Shown here in pieces: positions 1-7,150 of a stretch of 7,150 nucleotides of DNA. The position numbers and the translations under genes were made by a program. Positions within the stretch are counted from its first letter, which is position 1; each line of letters starts with the position of its first letter. This DNA is from Accumulibacter sp. (GTDB lineage Bacteria > Pseudomonadota > Gammaproteobacteria > Burkholderiales > Rhodocyclaceae). The notes below the pieces were generated by a model, which saw nothing but the letters and a program-made list of their open reading frames with translations, was not told where the DNA came from and ran no database searches. The DNA is taken from the NCBI GenBank assembly GCA_031264825.1, contig JAISDL010000064.1, positions 1-7,150 on the forward strand. The letters are read 5' to 3'.

Positions 1-77
1 AGCGCGATCACGAGCAGGAACGAAGCCGGAGGTGGCGGACGATGCGGACGGTACGGAAGAAAATGAAAGTCGGACAC
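1..77 (-). CDS. Possible start of a fifth operon gene, membrane-protein-like, cut by the window edge
   Basis: A GTG codon at 77-75 opens a frame that stays open to the window edge (25 codons). The predicted start reads MSDFHFLPYRPHRPPPPASF, then LLVIA. That is a short proline- and arginine-rich cytoplasmic-looking leader followed by the beginning of a hydrophobic stretch, which would suit an inner-membrane protein. A GGGG run lies 8 bases upstream as a weak ribosome-binding site. The start is 17 bases beyond the ybhR stop on the same strand, so co-transcription with the pump is likely if the gene is real. I do not recognise the family. Too little is visible to rule out a chance open frame in GC-rich DNA. 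Confidence 0.35.
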   Translation of the reverse strand, partial: MSDFHFLPYRPHRPPPPASFLLVIA

Positions 78-94
78 GGTCGAACCCCGGACTT

Positions 95-1210
95 TTACGA
101 AAGACGATTGCGGAAGAGCCACGCCGCCAGCGGCAGCGTGACTGCGGCCATGACCAGGAGCGGAACGAAGTCGAGCGCGACGTCGGACAGACCCGCGCCT
201 TCCAGGTATACGCGGCGGACGATGCTCGTACAAAAGCGCAGCGGATTGGCCCACGTGGCGATCCGCAGAATTTCCGGCATATTGCGCACCGGCGTCAGGA
301 GACCCGACAGCAACATCAGGGGCATGATCAGCAGGAAGGAGTAAAGCATCGCCTCCTGCATCGTCAACGACAGCGCCGAGATCGACAGCCCCACGCCGAC
401 CGACGCGATCGTGAAGGTCAGCAACCCCAGGTACAACACGCCCAGCGATCCGTTCATCGGAATCCGGAACCAGAAGCGGATGATCACGAGGATGATCGTC
501 GATTGCATCAGCCCGATCAGGATCGCCGGAACGGCCTTGCCGATCAGTATCTGCATCGGCGTCAGCGGCGTGACCAGCAACTGGTCGAAAGTCCCCTGCT
601 CGCGCTCGCGTGCGACCGACAGCGCCGCGATCATCAGGGTTTGCAACATGCTCAGCGCGCCGATCAAGGCCGGCATGATATTCCAGCGCGACTCCAGATT
701 GGGGTTGAACCACGCGCGTCGCTCGACGCTGACACCCGAAACCCCGCTACCGAGCGATGCGTTGAATTCGGCGACGATCGCGCCGACGTAGCCCGCGGCC
801 AGACCCGCGGTCGAGGAATTGCGTCCGTCGAGGATCACTTGCAGCGGCGCGCGCTGTCCGGCGTCCAGCCTTTCCTGAAAATCCGACGGGATGCTCAAGA
901 CCATCAGCGCGTCGTAATCGTCGATTACGTCGGATATCCGCGTCGGCGACGTGAGCGTCGCCGTGCGGACGAAGACGCCGGTTCCGTCGACGCGCGCCAG
1001 CAGTTCGGTCGCCGCGCGTCCGCCGCTCAAGTCCAGTACCGCGTACGGCGCGTGGACGAGGTCGTAGGTGGCGCCGTAGCCGAAGAGCAGCGACTGTATC
1101 AGCGCCGGACAGAACATCAGCGCGCGGCTCGAAGGCTCCTTGAGCAGCGCGAGCAACTCCTTGCGGATGAGCGCGCCGATCTGCGCGAGGGACGAGACGA
1201 AGGATTCCAC
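95..1210 (-). CDS. ybhR: ABC-2 type permease, YbhR-like
   Basis: Inner-membrane permease subunit of a multidrug-type ABC exporter, about 371 residues (E. coli YbhR is about 368). Residues 16-25 carry the amphipathic RKELLALLKE motif that ABC-2 permeases place before the first membrane helix (about 30-47). A large periplasmic domain follows to about residue 175 and contains LILDGRNS-like LQVILDGRNS (123-132) and WFNPNLESRW (167-176), both close to YbhR. Five further hydrophobic segments lie at about 178-198, 221-246, 254-280, 287-305 and 343-365. The cytoplasmic loop REREQGTFDQLLVTPL (201-216) is the ABC-2 family hallmark. The frame is open far upstream, but GTG 1210 is chosen because GGAGTGAGG sits 6 bases before it. 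GTG at 1222, overlapping the ybhS stop, is the alternative and would add four residues. It presumably pairs with YbhS as a heterodimeric channel; the substrate is unknown. Confidence 0.9.
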   Translation of the reverse strand: MESFVSSLAQIGALIRKELLALLKEPSSRALMFCPALIQSLLFGYGATYDLVHAPYAVLDLSGGRAATELLARVDGTGVFVRTATLTSPTRISDVIDDYDALMVLSIPSDFQERLDAGQRAPLQVILDGRNSSTAGLAAGYVGAIVAEFNASLGSGVSGVSVERRAWFNPNLESRWNIMPALIGALSMLQTLMIAALSVAREREQGTFDQLLVTPLTPMQILIGKAVPAILIGLMQSTIILVIIRFWFRIPMNGSLGVLYLGLLTFTIASVGVGLSISALSLTMQEAMLYSFLLIMPLMLLSGLLTPVRNMPEILRIATWANPLRFCTSIVRRVYLEGAGLSDVALDFVPLLVMAAVTLPLAAWLFRNRLS

Positions 1211-1216
1211 GTAAGA

Positions 1217-1225
1217 CCTCACTCC
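1217..1225 (-). promoter_or_regulatory. Ribosome-binding site deciding the ybhR start
   Basis: On the minus strand GGAGTGAGG precedes GTG 1210 by the 6-base spacer TCTTAC. It overlaps the ybhS stop codon (1221-1219), so ribosomes finishing ybhS terminate on the ybhR Shine-Dalgarno sequence. The alternative GTG at 1222 lies inside this motif and has no properly spaced site of its own. Confidence 0.6.
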
Positions 1226-2366
1226 AGCGTCTTTTGCAGCCGCGCGCGCGTGGCGAAGACGAGCGCGACCGCGTAGAGTGCGAGAATCCCACAGTCGCGC
1301 AGGATCATCGGCCAGTTGTTTCCGGCGAGGAAGAGCGTCTTGACGAGCCCCATGAAATGCGTCGCCGGCAGCGCCTGAGCGACGACGCGGATCACCGCCG
1401 GAACGTTGCGCAGGTCGAACACAAAGCCGGAAAGCATCGTCGCCGGCATATAGCTTGCGAGCATCGCCAACTGGCTCGCGTCGAACTGGTTGCGCGTAAC
1501 CGCCGAGATGAAGAGACCGAGCAAGAGCGATACGGTCAGGTAGAGCATCGACGCCGTCACGATGACCGCGAGCGACCCCTGGATCGGGACGCGGAACAGG
1601 AAACGCGCGGCAATCAGGCACATCGCCAGGTCGATCGCGCCGATCACCAAATAGGGCGCGACTTTCGAGAGGACGATTTCGAGCGGGCGAACCGGCGTGA
1701 CGAAGAGCGATTCGAGCGTGCCGCGCTCCCACTCGCGCGCGATCAGCATCGAACTCAGGAAAGCGCCGATCAGCGTCAGCACGAGCACGACCAGCCCCGG
1801 CACCAGATACCAGCGGCTCTCGCCGGCCTCGTTGAACCACACGCGCTGCATCACCTCGACGCTGCCGCCGACCGACACTTTGTTGCCGGCGCGGTCGGCG
1901 CGATGCTGCGCCCAAATCCCGACGGCGCCGGTCACGTAGCCTTCGATCACGGTCGCCGAAGTCGAATCGACCCCGTTGAGCAACAACTGGATGCGCGCGT
2001 TTCCGGCGTTCAGGCGCCTCGAAAAATCGGTCGGAACGCGCACGATGCCGTCGACCTCGTGCGCGCGCATCAGGCGTTTCGCTTCGGCCATGTCGGAGGC
2101 GAACACAGGCGCGAGGTATTCCGTGCCTCGCAGGCCCTCGACGACTTCGCGCGCGGTGGGCGAGCGGTCTTCCATCACCACCGCGATCGGCGCGTTCATC
2201 ACGTCGAACGACAGGCCGTAGCCGAACAGCAGGATCAAGGCGACCGGCAGCAAGAGACCCACGGCGAGGTTGCTCCTGTCGCGCAACACCTGCCGCGTCT
2301 CCTTGCGCAGCAGGGCGACGAAGCGGCGGACGAAACCCGGCGCGCGTTGCGACGACGGGAAAGCGC

Positions 2367-2370
<4 letters not shown>
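1219..2370 (-). CDS. ybhS: ABC-2 type permease, YbhS-like
   Basis: Second inner-membrane permease subunit of the exporter, 383 residues (E. coli YbhS is about 377). The N-terminal cytoplasmic helix carries KETRQVLRDR (23-32), followed by a first membrane helix (about 35-54) with the LLFGYG motif shared with YbhS. A periplasmic domain spans about 55-187 and includes FNEAGESRWYLVPG (179-192). The ABC-2 signature loop AREWERGTLESLFVTP (211-226) follows the second helix. Hydrophobic segments at about 232-257, 266-291, 301-320 and 356-374 complete a six-helix layout. TRNQFDASQLA (292-302) also matches the YbhS subfamily. The start is GTG 2370, whose GTGA overlaps the TGA stop of ybhF; GGAAG lies 7 bases upstream. 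The GTG start and overlap imply translational coupling to ybhF. Identity as an exporter permease is secure from the family; the transported compound is not visible. Confidence 0.92.
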
Positions 2371-4126
<1,756 letters not shown>

Positions 4127-4130
<4 letters not shown>

Positions 4131-5128
4131 TGCGCGTCGCCGACGGTCAGTTCGACGGTCGCCGGCTGTCCCAGGCGCAGCGCGTCGTCCGCGTCTTCGA
4201 CGATCACGCGTAGCTCGTAGACGAGGCTCGTGCGCAAGTCCTCGGTCTGTACCGACTTCGGCGTGAATTCGGCGACCGACGAGATGTATCCGACCCTGCC
4301 GGCGATGGGGCGGTCGGGCCGGCTGTCGGTCGTCACGCGCGCGGCCTGACCGGGCTTGAGCTTGCCGAGATCGGGTTCGGCGACATAGACGCGCACCCAC
4401 TTCGGGTGCGTCAGCGCGAGCGCGTATACGGGCTTTTGCGGCGTCGCCATATCGCCGGGTTCGAGCAGACGCGAACGCACGACCGCGTCGGCGGGCGCCT
4501 TGAGTTCGCCTTGCGCGATCTGATGCCGCAAGAGCGCGAGTTGCACTTCGGAAGCTTCGAGTTGCGCTTCGGCGGCGGCGATGTCTTCTTCGCGCGGTCC
4601 GATTTCAGCAAGACGCAGCGCGTTGCGCTCTTGCTCGACCCGCGCGTCGGCGACGCGCGCGGCGGTTTTTACCCGATCCAGGTCCTGCGCGCTGACGCCG
4701 CGGTCCTTCGTATTCTCGGCGATACTTGAGAGACGCGCCAAATCCTTTCGCGCGCGTTGCGCCTCGGCGCGCGCGGCTAAAAGAGAACTCCTCGCGTGCG
4801 CGATTTCCTCGGGCCGCGAGCCGTTGCGCAGGCGGAGCAGGTTCTGCCGCTGGACGCCGATCTGCGCGAGCGCGTATTCGGCTTGCAACGACAAGGTCCG
4901 GGTGTCGAGCGTCGCGAGCGCGTCACCTGCCTTGACGCTGTCGCCCTCGTCGACGCGCAGTTCGAGTACGCGACCGCTGCCGTCGAACGCCAGCGAAATT
5001 TGCCGGATATCGACGTTGCCGTACAGCGTCAAGGCGCTGTCGCGGTCGCGGGCGGCAAAGTGCAGCCACGCCCACGCGGCAAGCGCCAGGGCGGCAATCG
5101 CCGCGAGAGACAGAAAAGCTTTCTTCAT
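4127..5128 (-). CDS. ybhG: HlyD-type periplasmic adaptor, YbhG-like
   Basis: Membrane-fusion (adaptor) protein that links an inner-membrane pump to an outer-membrane channel; 333 residues, as in E. coli YbhG (about 332). A short basic start (MKK) and a hydrophobic anchor (about 4-24) precede the YbhG hallmark LTLYGNVDIRQISLAF (33-48) and the first biotinyl-lipoyl half GRVLELRVDEGDSVKAGD (52-69). Residues about 75-205 form the long alpha-helical hairpin, rich in Ala, Glu, Arg and Leu. The second lipoyl half (about 207-240, LKAPADAVVRSRLLEPGDMA) and a beta-barrel region with SSVAEFTPKSVQTEDLRTSL (283-302) follow, again very YbhG-like. First gene of the minus-strand operon. ATG 5128 is chosen because MKK aligns with the YbhG start, but it lacks a clear Shine-Dalgarno sequence. 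ATG 5161, in frame, would add 11 residues and lies only 9 bases after a TATACT box. Confidence 0.93.
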
Positions 5129-5170
5129 CGTCGTCGAGTGTCCAAAGACCTCAGGAGCCATTGAGCGAAA

Positions 5171-5176
5171 AGTATA
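5171..5176 (-). promoter_or_regulatory. Candidate -10 box of the ybhGFSR operon
   Basis: The minus strand reads TATACT here, five of six matches to the sigma-70 -10 consensus, 43 bases before the ybhG ATG at 5128. No good -35 box lies 16-18 bases upstream: that position is the AT-rich palindromic tract, with TATAAA at a 17-base spacing. The promoter may therefore rely on an AT-rich upstream element or an activator. Assigned by eye only. Confidence 0.45.
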
Positions 5177-5180
5177 CACA

Positions 5181-5196
5181 AAATTAAATTTAATTT
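5181..5196. promoter_or_regulatory. AT-rich palindrome, probable TetR-family operator
   Basis: AAATTAAATTTAATTT is its own reverse complement over all 16 bases. It lies in the spacer/-35 region of the candidate pump promoter and in the divergent gap next to a TetR-family gene, which is where such repressors normally bind. The tract continues with a direct repeat ATTTAATTTA at 5188-5197 and 5199-5208, spaced 11 bases, about one helical turn. AT-only tracts form palindromes easily, but this is the sole such tract in an otherwise GC-rich window. The binding protein is inferred, not shown. Confidence 0.5.
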
Positions 5197-5296
5197 ATAT
5201 TTAATTTAAGGAAGCCAAAACGATCCCGCGCCGCATCCGTCGAGCGGAACGGAGCCAAGTCATTGTAAATCAAGAGAAAAAAACGCATCGCCGATT

Positions 5297-5307
5297 CTGG
5301 AGTCCAG
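5297..5307. repeat. Small inverted repeat upstream of the regulator promoter
   Basis: CTGGA-G-TCCAG forms 5-bp arms around one base, 19 bases upstream of the TATAAT box at 5327, so it covers the expected -35 position of the regulator promoter. It could be a second operator for autoregulation or a chance occurrence; its sequence does not resemble the AT palindrome at 5181. Confidence 0.25.
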
Positions 5308-5326
5308 CCAAACGCGCTCCGTGGAA

Positions 5327-5332
5327 TATAAT
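5327..5332 (+). promoter_or_regulatory. Candidate -10 box of the regulator gene
   Basis: A perfect TATAAT lies 60 bases upstream of the regulator ATG at 5393 on the same strand. No recognisable -35 box is present at 16-18 bases (CCAGCC at 17). The regulator itself has AAGAGGA at 5383-5389 just before its start codon. A TTGACT at 5347-5352 is not followed by a -10-like sequence. Confidence 0.45.
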
Positions 5333-5392
5333 CCCGGAAACCGCGCTTGACTACTGTTTTCCGCGTTCAAACCGGCGCAATCAAGAGGAATC

Positions 5393-6073
5393 ATGCCACT
5401 CGTGAGGAAGGAAGGAAAAACCAGGGCCGTGCGCGCGCCGCGTGCGGACGGCGAAGCGACGCGCGCCCGGATACTCGAAGCGGCGGGCGAACTCTTCGCC
5501 GCGTCGGGCTTCGTCGAAACGACGAGCAAAGCCATCGCCGCGCGCGCTGGCGCGGACATGGCGTCGATCAACTACCACTTCGGCAGCCGCGACGGTCTCT
5601 ACCAAGCCGTCCTCGTCGAGGCACATCGCCGCTTGCTCGATCTGGCAGACCTGCAACGCTTCGCGCAAAGCGCCTTACCCGCCGCGGACAAGCTCAGAAT
5701 GCTGATCGACAAACTGATTCAAAGAGCGACGGAGGGCGGCACGGGCTGGGATCTGACCGTCATCGCCGCCGAAGCGCTTGCGCCCTCGTCTCATTTTCAG
5801 GTTCTTTTCGAGCTGGAAGTGCCGATGAAAGCCTCGGTCGTCCTGTCCATCCTCGAAGACATCACCGGAATCCCCGTCGGCGACCCGGCGCTTCTGCGTT
5901 GCCTCTTCAGCGTCGTGACGCCCTGCGTCGCGCTACTCATCGGCAGGCGCGGCATCCCCGGCCCCATACAGGAAGTCCAGCGGATGCCGCGCGAAGTGAT
6001 CGTCGAACACCTGCACCGGTTTGCAATGGCGGGACTGGAAGCGATTGGCAGCGAGTACGCCAGGAATCGCTGA
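5393..6073 (+). CDS. cecR: TetR-family transcriptional regulator, CecR-like
   Basis: DNA-binding repressor of the TetR family, 226 residues. The N-terminal domain (about 22-73) has the typical three-helix pattern: TRARILEAAGELFAASGF (23-40), then the helix-turn-helix TSKAIAARAGADMASINYHF (44-63), then GSRDGLYQAVL. INYHFGSRDGLY parallels ITYYFGSKEDLY of E. coli CecR (YbiH). The C-terminal ligand and dimer domain (about 95-220) is of the DUF1956/CecR type, with EALAPSSHFQVLFELEVPM (127-145) resembling the CecR segment after REQLSP. It is divergent from ybhGFSR across 264 bases, so it probably represses the pump and itself and is released by a pump substrate. In E. coli, CecR is the first gene of the homologous operon and affects sensitivity to cefoperazone and chloramphenicol. 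ATG 5393 is preceded by AAGAGGA. The first 20 residues are basic and extend beyond the usual domain. Confidence 0.85.
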   Translation: MPLVRKEGKTRAVRAPRADGEATRARILEAAGELFAASGFVETTSKAIAARAGADMASINYHFGSRDGLYQAVLVEAHRRLLDLADLQRFAQSALPAADKLRMLIDKLIQRATEGGTGWDLTVIAAEALAPSSHFQVLFELEVPMKASVVLSILEDITGIPVGDPALLRCLFSVVTPCVALLIGRRGIPGPIQEVQRMPREVIVEHLHRFAMAGLEAIGSEYARNR

Positions 6074-6206
6074 AAGTGAGCCGCGAGGAGGGCAAGGACG
6101 AGCGCTTGGGGGAAGGGTGTCATCGTTTCAGTTCAGGGGGGCGATGAACATCAAGCTATGCGAGTTTCCATTAAAAAGCGTACCGAATCATCATGCCGAA
6201 GAGATG

Positions 6207-6230
6207 TTGGGGTTCGCAAGCTCACCCCAA
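6207..6230. repeat. Hairpin TTGGGGT/ACCCCAA
   Basis: TTGGGGT (6207-6213) and ACCCCAA (6224-6230) are 7-bp inverted arms around a 10-base loop. A perfect GCTATAGC palindrome follows at 6231-6238. The design (TTGGG-type arm, short loop, CCCAA-type arm) resembles the two GTTGGGCT elements nearby, so it may be a diverged member of the same intergenic repeat class. A role as a terminator is not supported, since no T-run follows on either strand. Confidence 0.5.
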
Positions 6231-6265
6231 GCTATAGCGTCTCCGCTCCGTTCTCGGCGGTATAG

Positions 6266-6336
6266 GTTGGGCTGAACGAATGTGAAGCCCAACGATTCCG
6301 CAGGTGTATGAATGATGGAATGGAGAGTGGAAAAGG
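6266..6336. repeat. Dispersed hairpin repeat, copy A
   Basis: The first 34 bases (6266-6299) are identical to 6668-6701. After eight partly different bases, ATGAATGATGGAATGG (6308-6323) is identical to 6710-6725. The element contains inverted arms GTTGGGCT (6266-6273) and AGCCCAAC (6286-6293) around 12 bases. The end near GGAAAAGG (6329-6336) is inferred from the similar GAAAAGG end of copy B. It encodes nothing recognisable and looks like a REP- or MITE-like non-autonomous intergenic repeat. Confidence 0.7.
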
Positions 6337-6437
6337 CATAAAAACGCGCCGACAATTTCCTAAACGTCATAAACCCCTTCATTTCCCCCTTGTCAGAGGG
6401 AATTTGCTTGGGTTACCGTATTCGCGGTTTTTCGTAG

Positions 6438-6457
6438 GGGCACGGCGCGCCGTGCCC
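6438..6457. repeat. Perfect 20-bp GC palindrome
   Basis: GGGCACGGCG followed by CGCCGTGCCC is a perfect inverted repeat without a loop, preceded by GTAG. It is followed at once by a second copy of CGGCGGTATAGGTT, the 14-mer that also leads into repeat copy A. It is probably part of a dispersed intergenic repeat. No T-run follows, so it is not a classical terminator. Confidence 0.6.
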
Positions 6458-6617
6458 AGCGGCGGTATAGGTTAGCGTGAAACAACACGGGATTTGGGCG
6501 CAAAAAAACATCGCCGACAATGACGCCGCGATGATTTACGCAAAGAGCAAATGCCTGTAACTCGCCCCCTCGGCCAAGCACCCCCCTTTTGGTGCCTCTA
6601 ACTCGGAGGTCGGTGAA

Positions 6618-6803
6618 TCACTGGCAATGTTTCATTATACGGGGTGACGCCGACCCGCGCCATGATCGTTGGGCTGAACGAATGTGAAGCCCAACGATTC
6701 CATAGGCGCATGAATGATGGAATGGGGACGATTTGGAAATGGAATGAAAAGGAGTTTCCGGCCGATGGGCATATACCAGCAAATTGGTATCCAGCGCGAT
6801 CAT
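6618..6803 (-). pseudogene. vapC: vapC toxin remnant (PIN domain), truncated
   Basis: ATG 6803 overlaps the vapB stop (ATGA), the usual vapBC junction. The first residues, MIALDTNLLVYAHRPET, are a textbook PIN-domain start and include the first metal-binding aspartate (D5). From about codon 18 the sequence (CCTTTTCATTCC on the minus strand, 6752 downward) turns into the dispersed repeat copy B. The frame ends at 6618 after 61 codons with a Ser-, His- and Arg-rich tail without PIN features. Normal VapC proteins are about 130-145 residues and need further acidic residues in the middle and C-terminal parts, which are absent. No remaining vapC fragment was found elsewhere in the window. The toxin should be inactive. 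Confidence 0.75.
6668..6752. repeat. Dispersed hairpin repeat, copy B, joined to vapC
   Basis: Second copy of the element, 402 bases from copy A and in the same orientation. Its stem is longer: ATCGTTGGGCT (6665-6675) and AGCCCAACGAT (6688-6698) give 11 pairs around a 12-base loop. Compared with copy A it carries extra sequence between GATGGAATGG and the GAAAAGG end (6746-6752), including a second ATGGAATG (6739-6746, first at 6717-6724). Its right end coincides with the point where the vapC reading frame loses PIN similarity. Confidence 0.65.
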
Positions 6804-7045
6804 GCGCCGCGACCCTCATGGATGGCATCCCGGATTTGTTCCCAATCGGCGTTCCGGAACTCGTGGGTCAAGCCGTCGCCACGGAAACTGCCATCGCGCA
6901 GCTTGAATGCCGGTTTGCTTTTTTGATCCGCCAGCACGCGGCGCAGCCCTGTTTCAATGAGCGCCTTCAGCGTCGTGTGCTCGGCTTGTGCGCAACGTCG
7001 CGCTTCGGCAAAGAGACTGGGCGAAATCTCAACGGTGGTCTTCAT
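6800..7045 (-). CDS. vapB: VapB-family antitoxin (ribbon-helix-helix)
   Basis: Antitoxin of a type II VapBC pair, 81 residues. Residues 1-38 (MKTTVEISPSLFAEARRCAQ, then AEHTTLKALIETGLRRVL) have the strand-helix-helix pattern of MetJ/Arc-type DNA-binding antitoxins. The C-terminal part, with FKLRDGSFRGDGL (48-60), DWEQIRDAI (67-75) and a final EGRGA, matches the conserved toxin-neutralising end of the DUF2191/VapB family. ATG 7045 is chosen because it starts the conserved MKTTVEIS; the frame continues to an upstream ATG at 7096, but that codon lies upstream of the promoter -10. AGGA at 7059-7062 is a weak, slightly distant ribosome-binding site. The overlapping toxin gene is truncated, so the protein is probably an orphan that still represses its own promoter. 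Confidence 0.88.
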   Translation of the reverse strand: MKTTVEISPSLFAEARRCAQAEHTTLKALIETGLRRVLADQKSKPAFKLRDGSFRGDGLTHEFRNADWEQIRDAIHEGRGA

Positions 7046-7065
7046 GCGGGTATCCGTTTCCTGCG

Positions 7066-7081
7066 ATATGGGTACCCATAT
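7066..7081. promoter_or_regulatory. vapB autoregulatory operator palindrome
   Basis: ATATGGGTACCCATAT is a perfect 16-bp palindrome 21 bases upstream of the vapB ATG, overlapping the promoter -10. VapB antitoxins, with their toxins, bind palindromes at their own promoters, often with ATAT-type ends. Position and symmetry fit this well; binding is inferred. Confidence 0.6.
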
Positions 7082-7106
7082 TAGTGCATGGGACACGACA
7101 CGGCAA
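7078..7106 (-). promoter_or_regulatory. Candidate vapB promoter
   Basis: On the minus strand TTGCCG (7106-7101) and TAATAT (7083-7078) are separated by exactly 17 bases, each matching four of six consensus positions. Transcription would begin near 7071, giving a leader of about 26 bases before ATG 7045. The -10 overlaps the palindromic operator, which suits autorepression. Confidence 0.5.
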
Positions 7107-7150
7107 TGCCGATGAGGGCGTATTTCATTCGACTTGAAGCTCGAAAGAGC

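Larger units (their letters stand above)
6074..6617. other. Non-coding stretch filled with short repeats and hairpins
   Basis: No convincing gene is visible between the regulator stop and the vapC remnant. Short open frames exist on both strands, but they run through palindromic repeats and lack recognisable domains. The stretch contains two hairpin elements near 6207 and 6266, a perfect GC palindrome at 6438, a repeated CGGCGGTATAGGTT (6255-6268 and 6460-6473), and a nearly repeated 13-mer TGCCTSTAACTCG (6552-6564 and 6593-6605, one mismatch). No hairpin with a T-run that would make a clear terminator follows the regulator gene. Confidence 0.7.

Noticed and set aside
1211..1915. Upstream extension of the ybhR frame to 1915
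   Set aside because: The extension lies in another frame over ybhS and is Arg-rich without family similarity; the conserved permease start is near 1210.
4131..4400. Upstream extension of the ybhF frame to 4400
   Set aside because: It overlaps the conserved beta-barrel part of ybhG in another frame; the ATPase homology begins just after ATG 4130, which has an ATGA overlap.
6207..6230. Rho-independent terminator for the regulator gene
   Set aside because: The hairpin lies more than 130 bases past the stop and has no T-run after it on either strand.
6144..6275. Small plus-strand frame starting MNIKLCEF after a G-run
   Set aside because: The G-run is only two bases from the ATG and the frame runs through two hairpin repeats and ends within copy A; no recognisable family.
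6393..6581. Minus-strand 62-codon frame across the GC palindrome (and a similar one at 6191-6382)
   Set aside because: Both encode repeat DNA, lack ribosome-binding sites and show no domain; likely chance frames in dispersed repeats.
6207..6752. CRISPR array
   Set aside because: Only two long copies exist, 402 bases apart, with hairpins and no regular repeat-spacer unit and no cas gene.
6644..7084. Plus-strand 146-codon frame opposite vapB
   Set aside because: It is antisense to the well-conserved VapB and starts within repeat copy B; no similarity recognised.

Overview
The window is GC-rich DNA with short intergenic gaps, translationally overlapping genes and one AT-rich promoter island. 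It looks like a Gram-negative bacterium, most likely a beta- or gammaproteobacterium: it carries a periplasmic-adaptor/ABC-2 exporter of the enterobacterial YbhGFSR type, a CecR-type TetR regulator, and a proteobacterial-style VapB antitoxin. The exact genus cannot be read from the sequence.

Left and centre (about 1-5128, minus strand): a compact four-gene operon reads ybhG (HlyD-type adaptor), ybhF (tandem ABC ATPase), ybhS and ybhR (two ABC-2 permeases). This is the E. coli gene order. Each junction is an overlap (ATGA, GTGA) or a start within a few bases of the previous stop, so the four proteins are probably made together. They would form one inner-membrane pump: a YbhS/YbhR transmembrane pair, a YbhF double nucleotide-binding subunit and a YbhG periplasmic connector. 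A possible fifth gene starts 17 bases after ybhR and runs off the left edge.

Positions 5129-5392: a 264-base divergent promoter region. It has an AT-rich perfect 16-bp palindrome directly upstream of a TATACT box facing the pump, and a TATAAT box facing the regulator. The regulator (5393-6073, plus strand) is a TetR-family protein with a CecR-like C-terminal domain. In E. coli the homologous regulator is the first gene of the same operon; here it is divergent, a layout typical of local repression.

Positions 6074-6752: no convincing gene. The stretch is a cluster of short dispersed repeats and hairpins. It includes two copies of a GTTGGGCT/AGCCCAAC hairpin element 402 bases apart, a related TTGGGGT/ACCCCAA hairpin, and a perfect 20-bp GC palindrome.

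Positions 6618-7106 (minus strand): remains of a vapBC toxin-antitoxin module. The antitoxin vapB looks intact, with its promoter and a perfect ATATGGGTACCCATAT operator-like palindrome. The toxin vapC keeps only about its first 17-20 codons before the sequence turns into one of the repeat elements. The module is therefore probably a toxin-dead orphan antitoxin.

I see no sign of a wholly new system. The most interesting points are the putative operator between pump and regulator, the asymmetric ATP sites of YbhF, and the repeat element joined to the truncated toxin gene.
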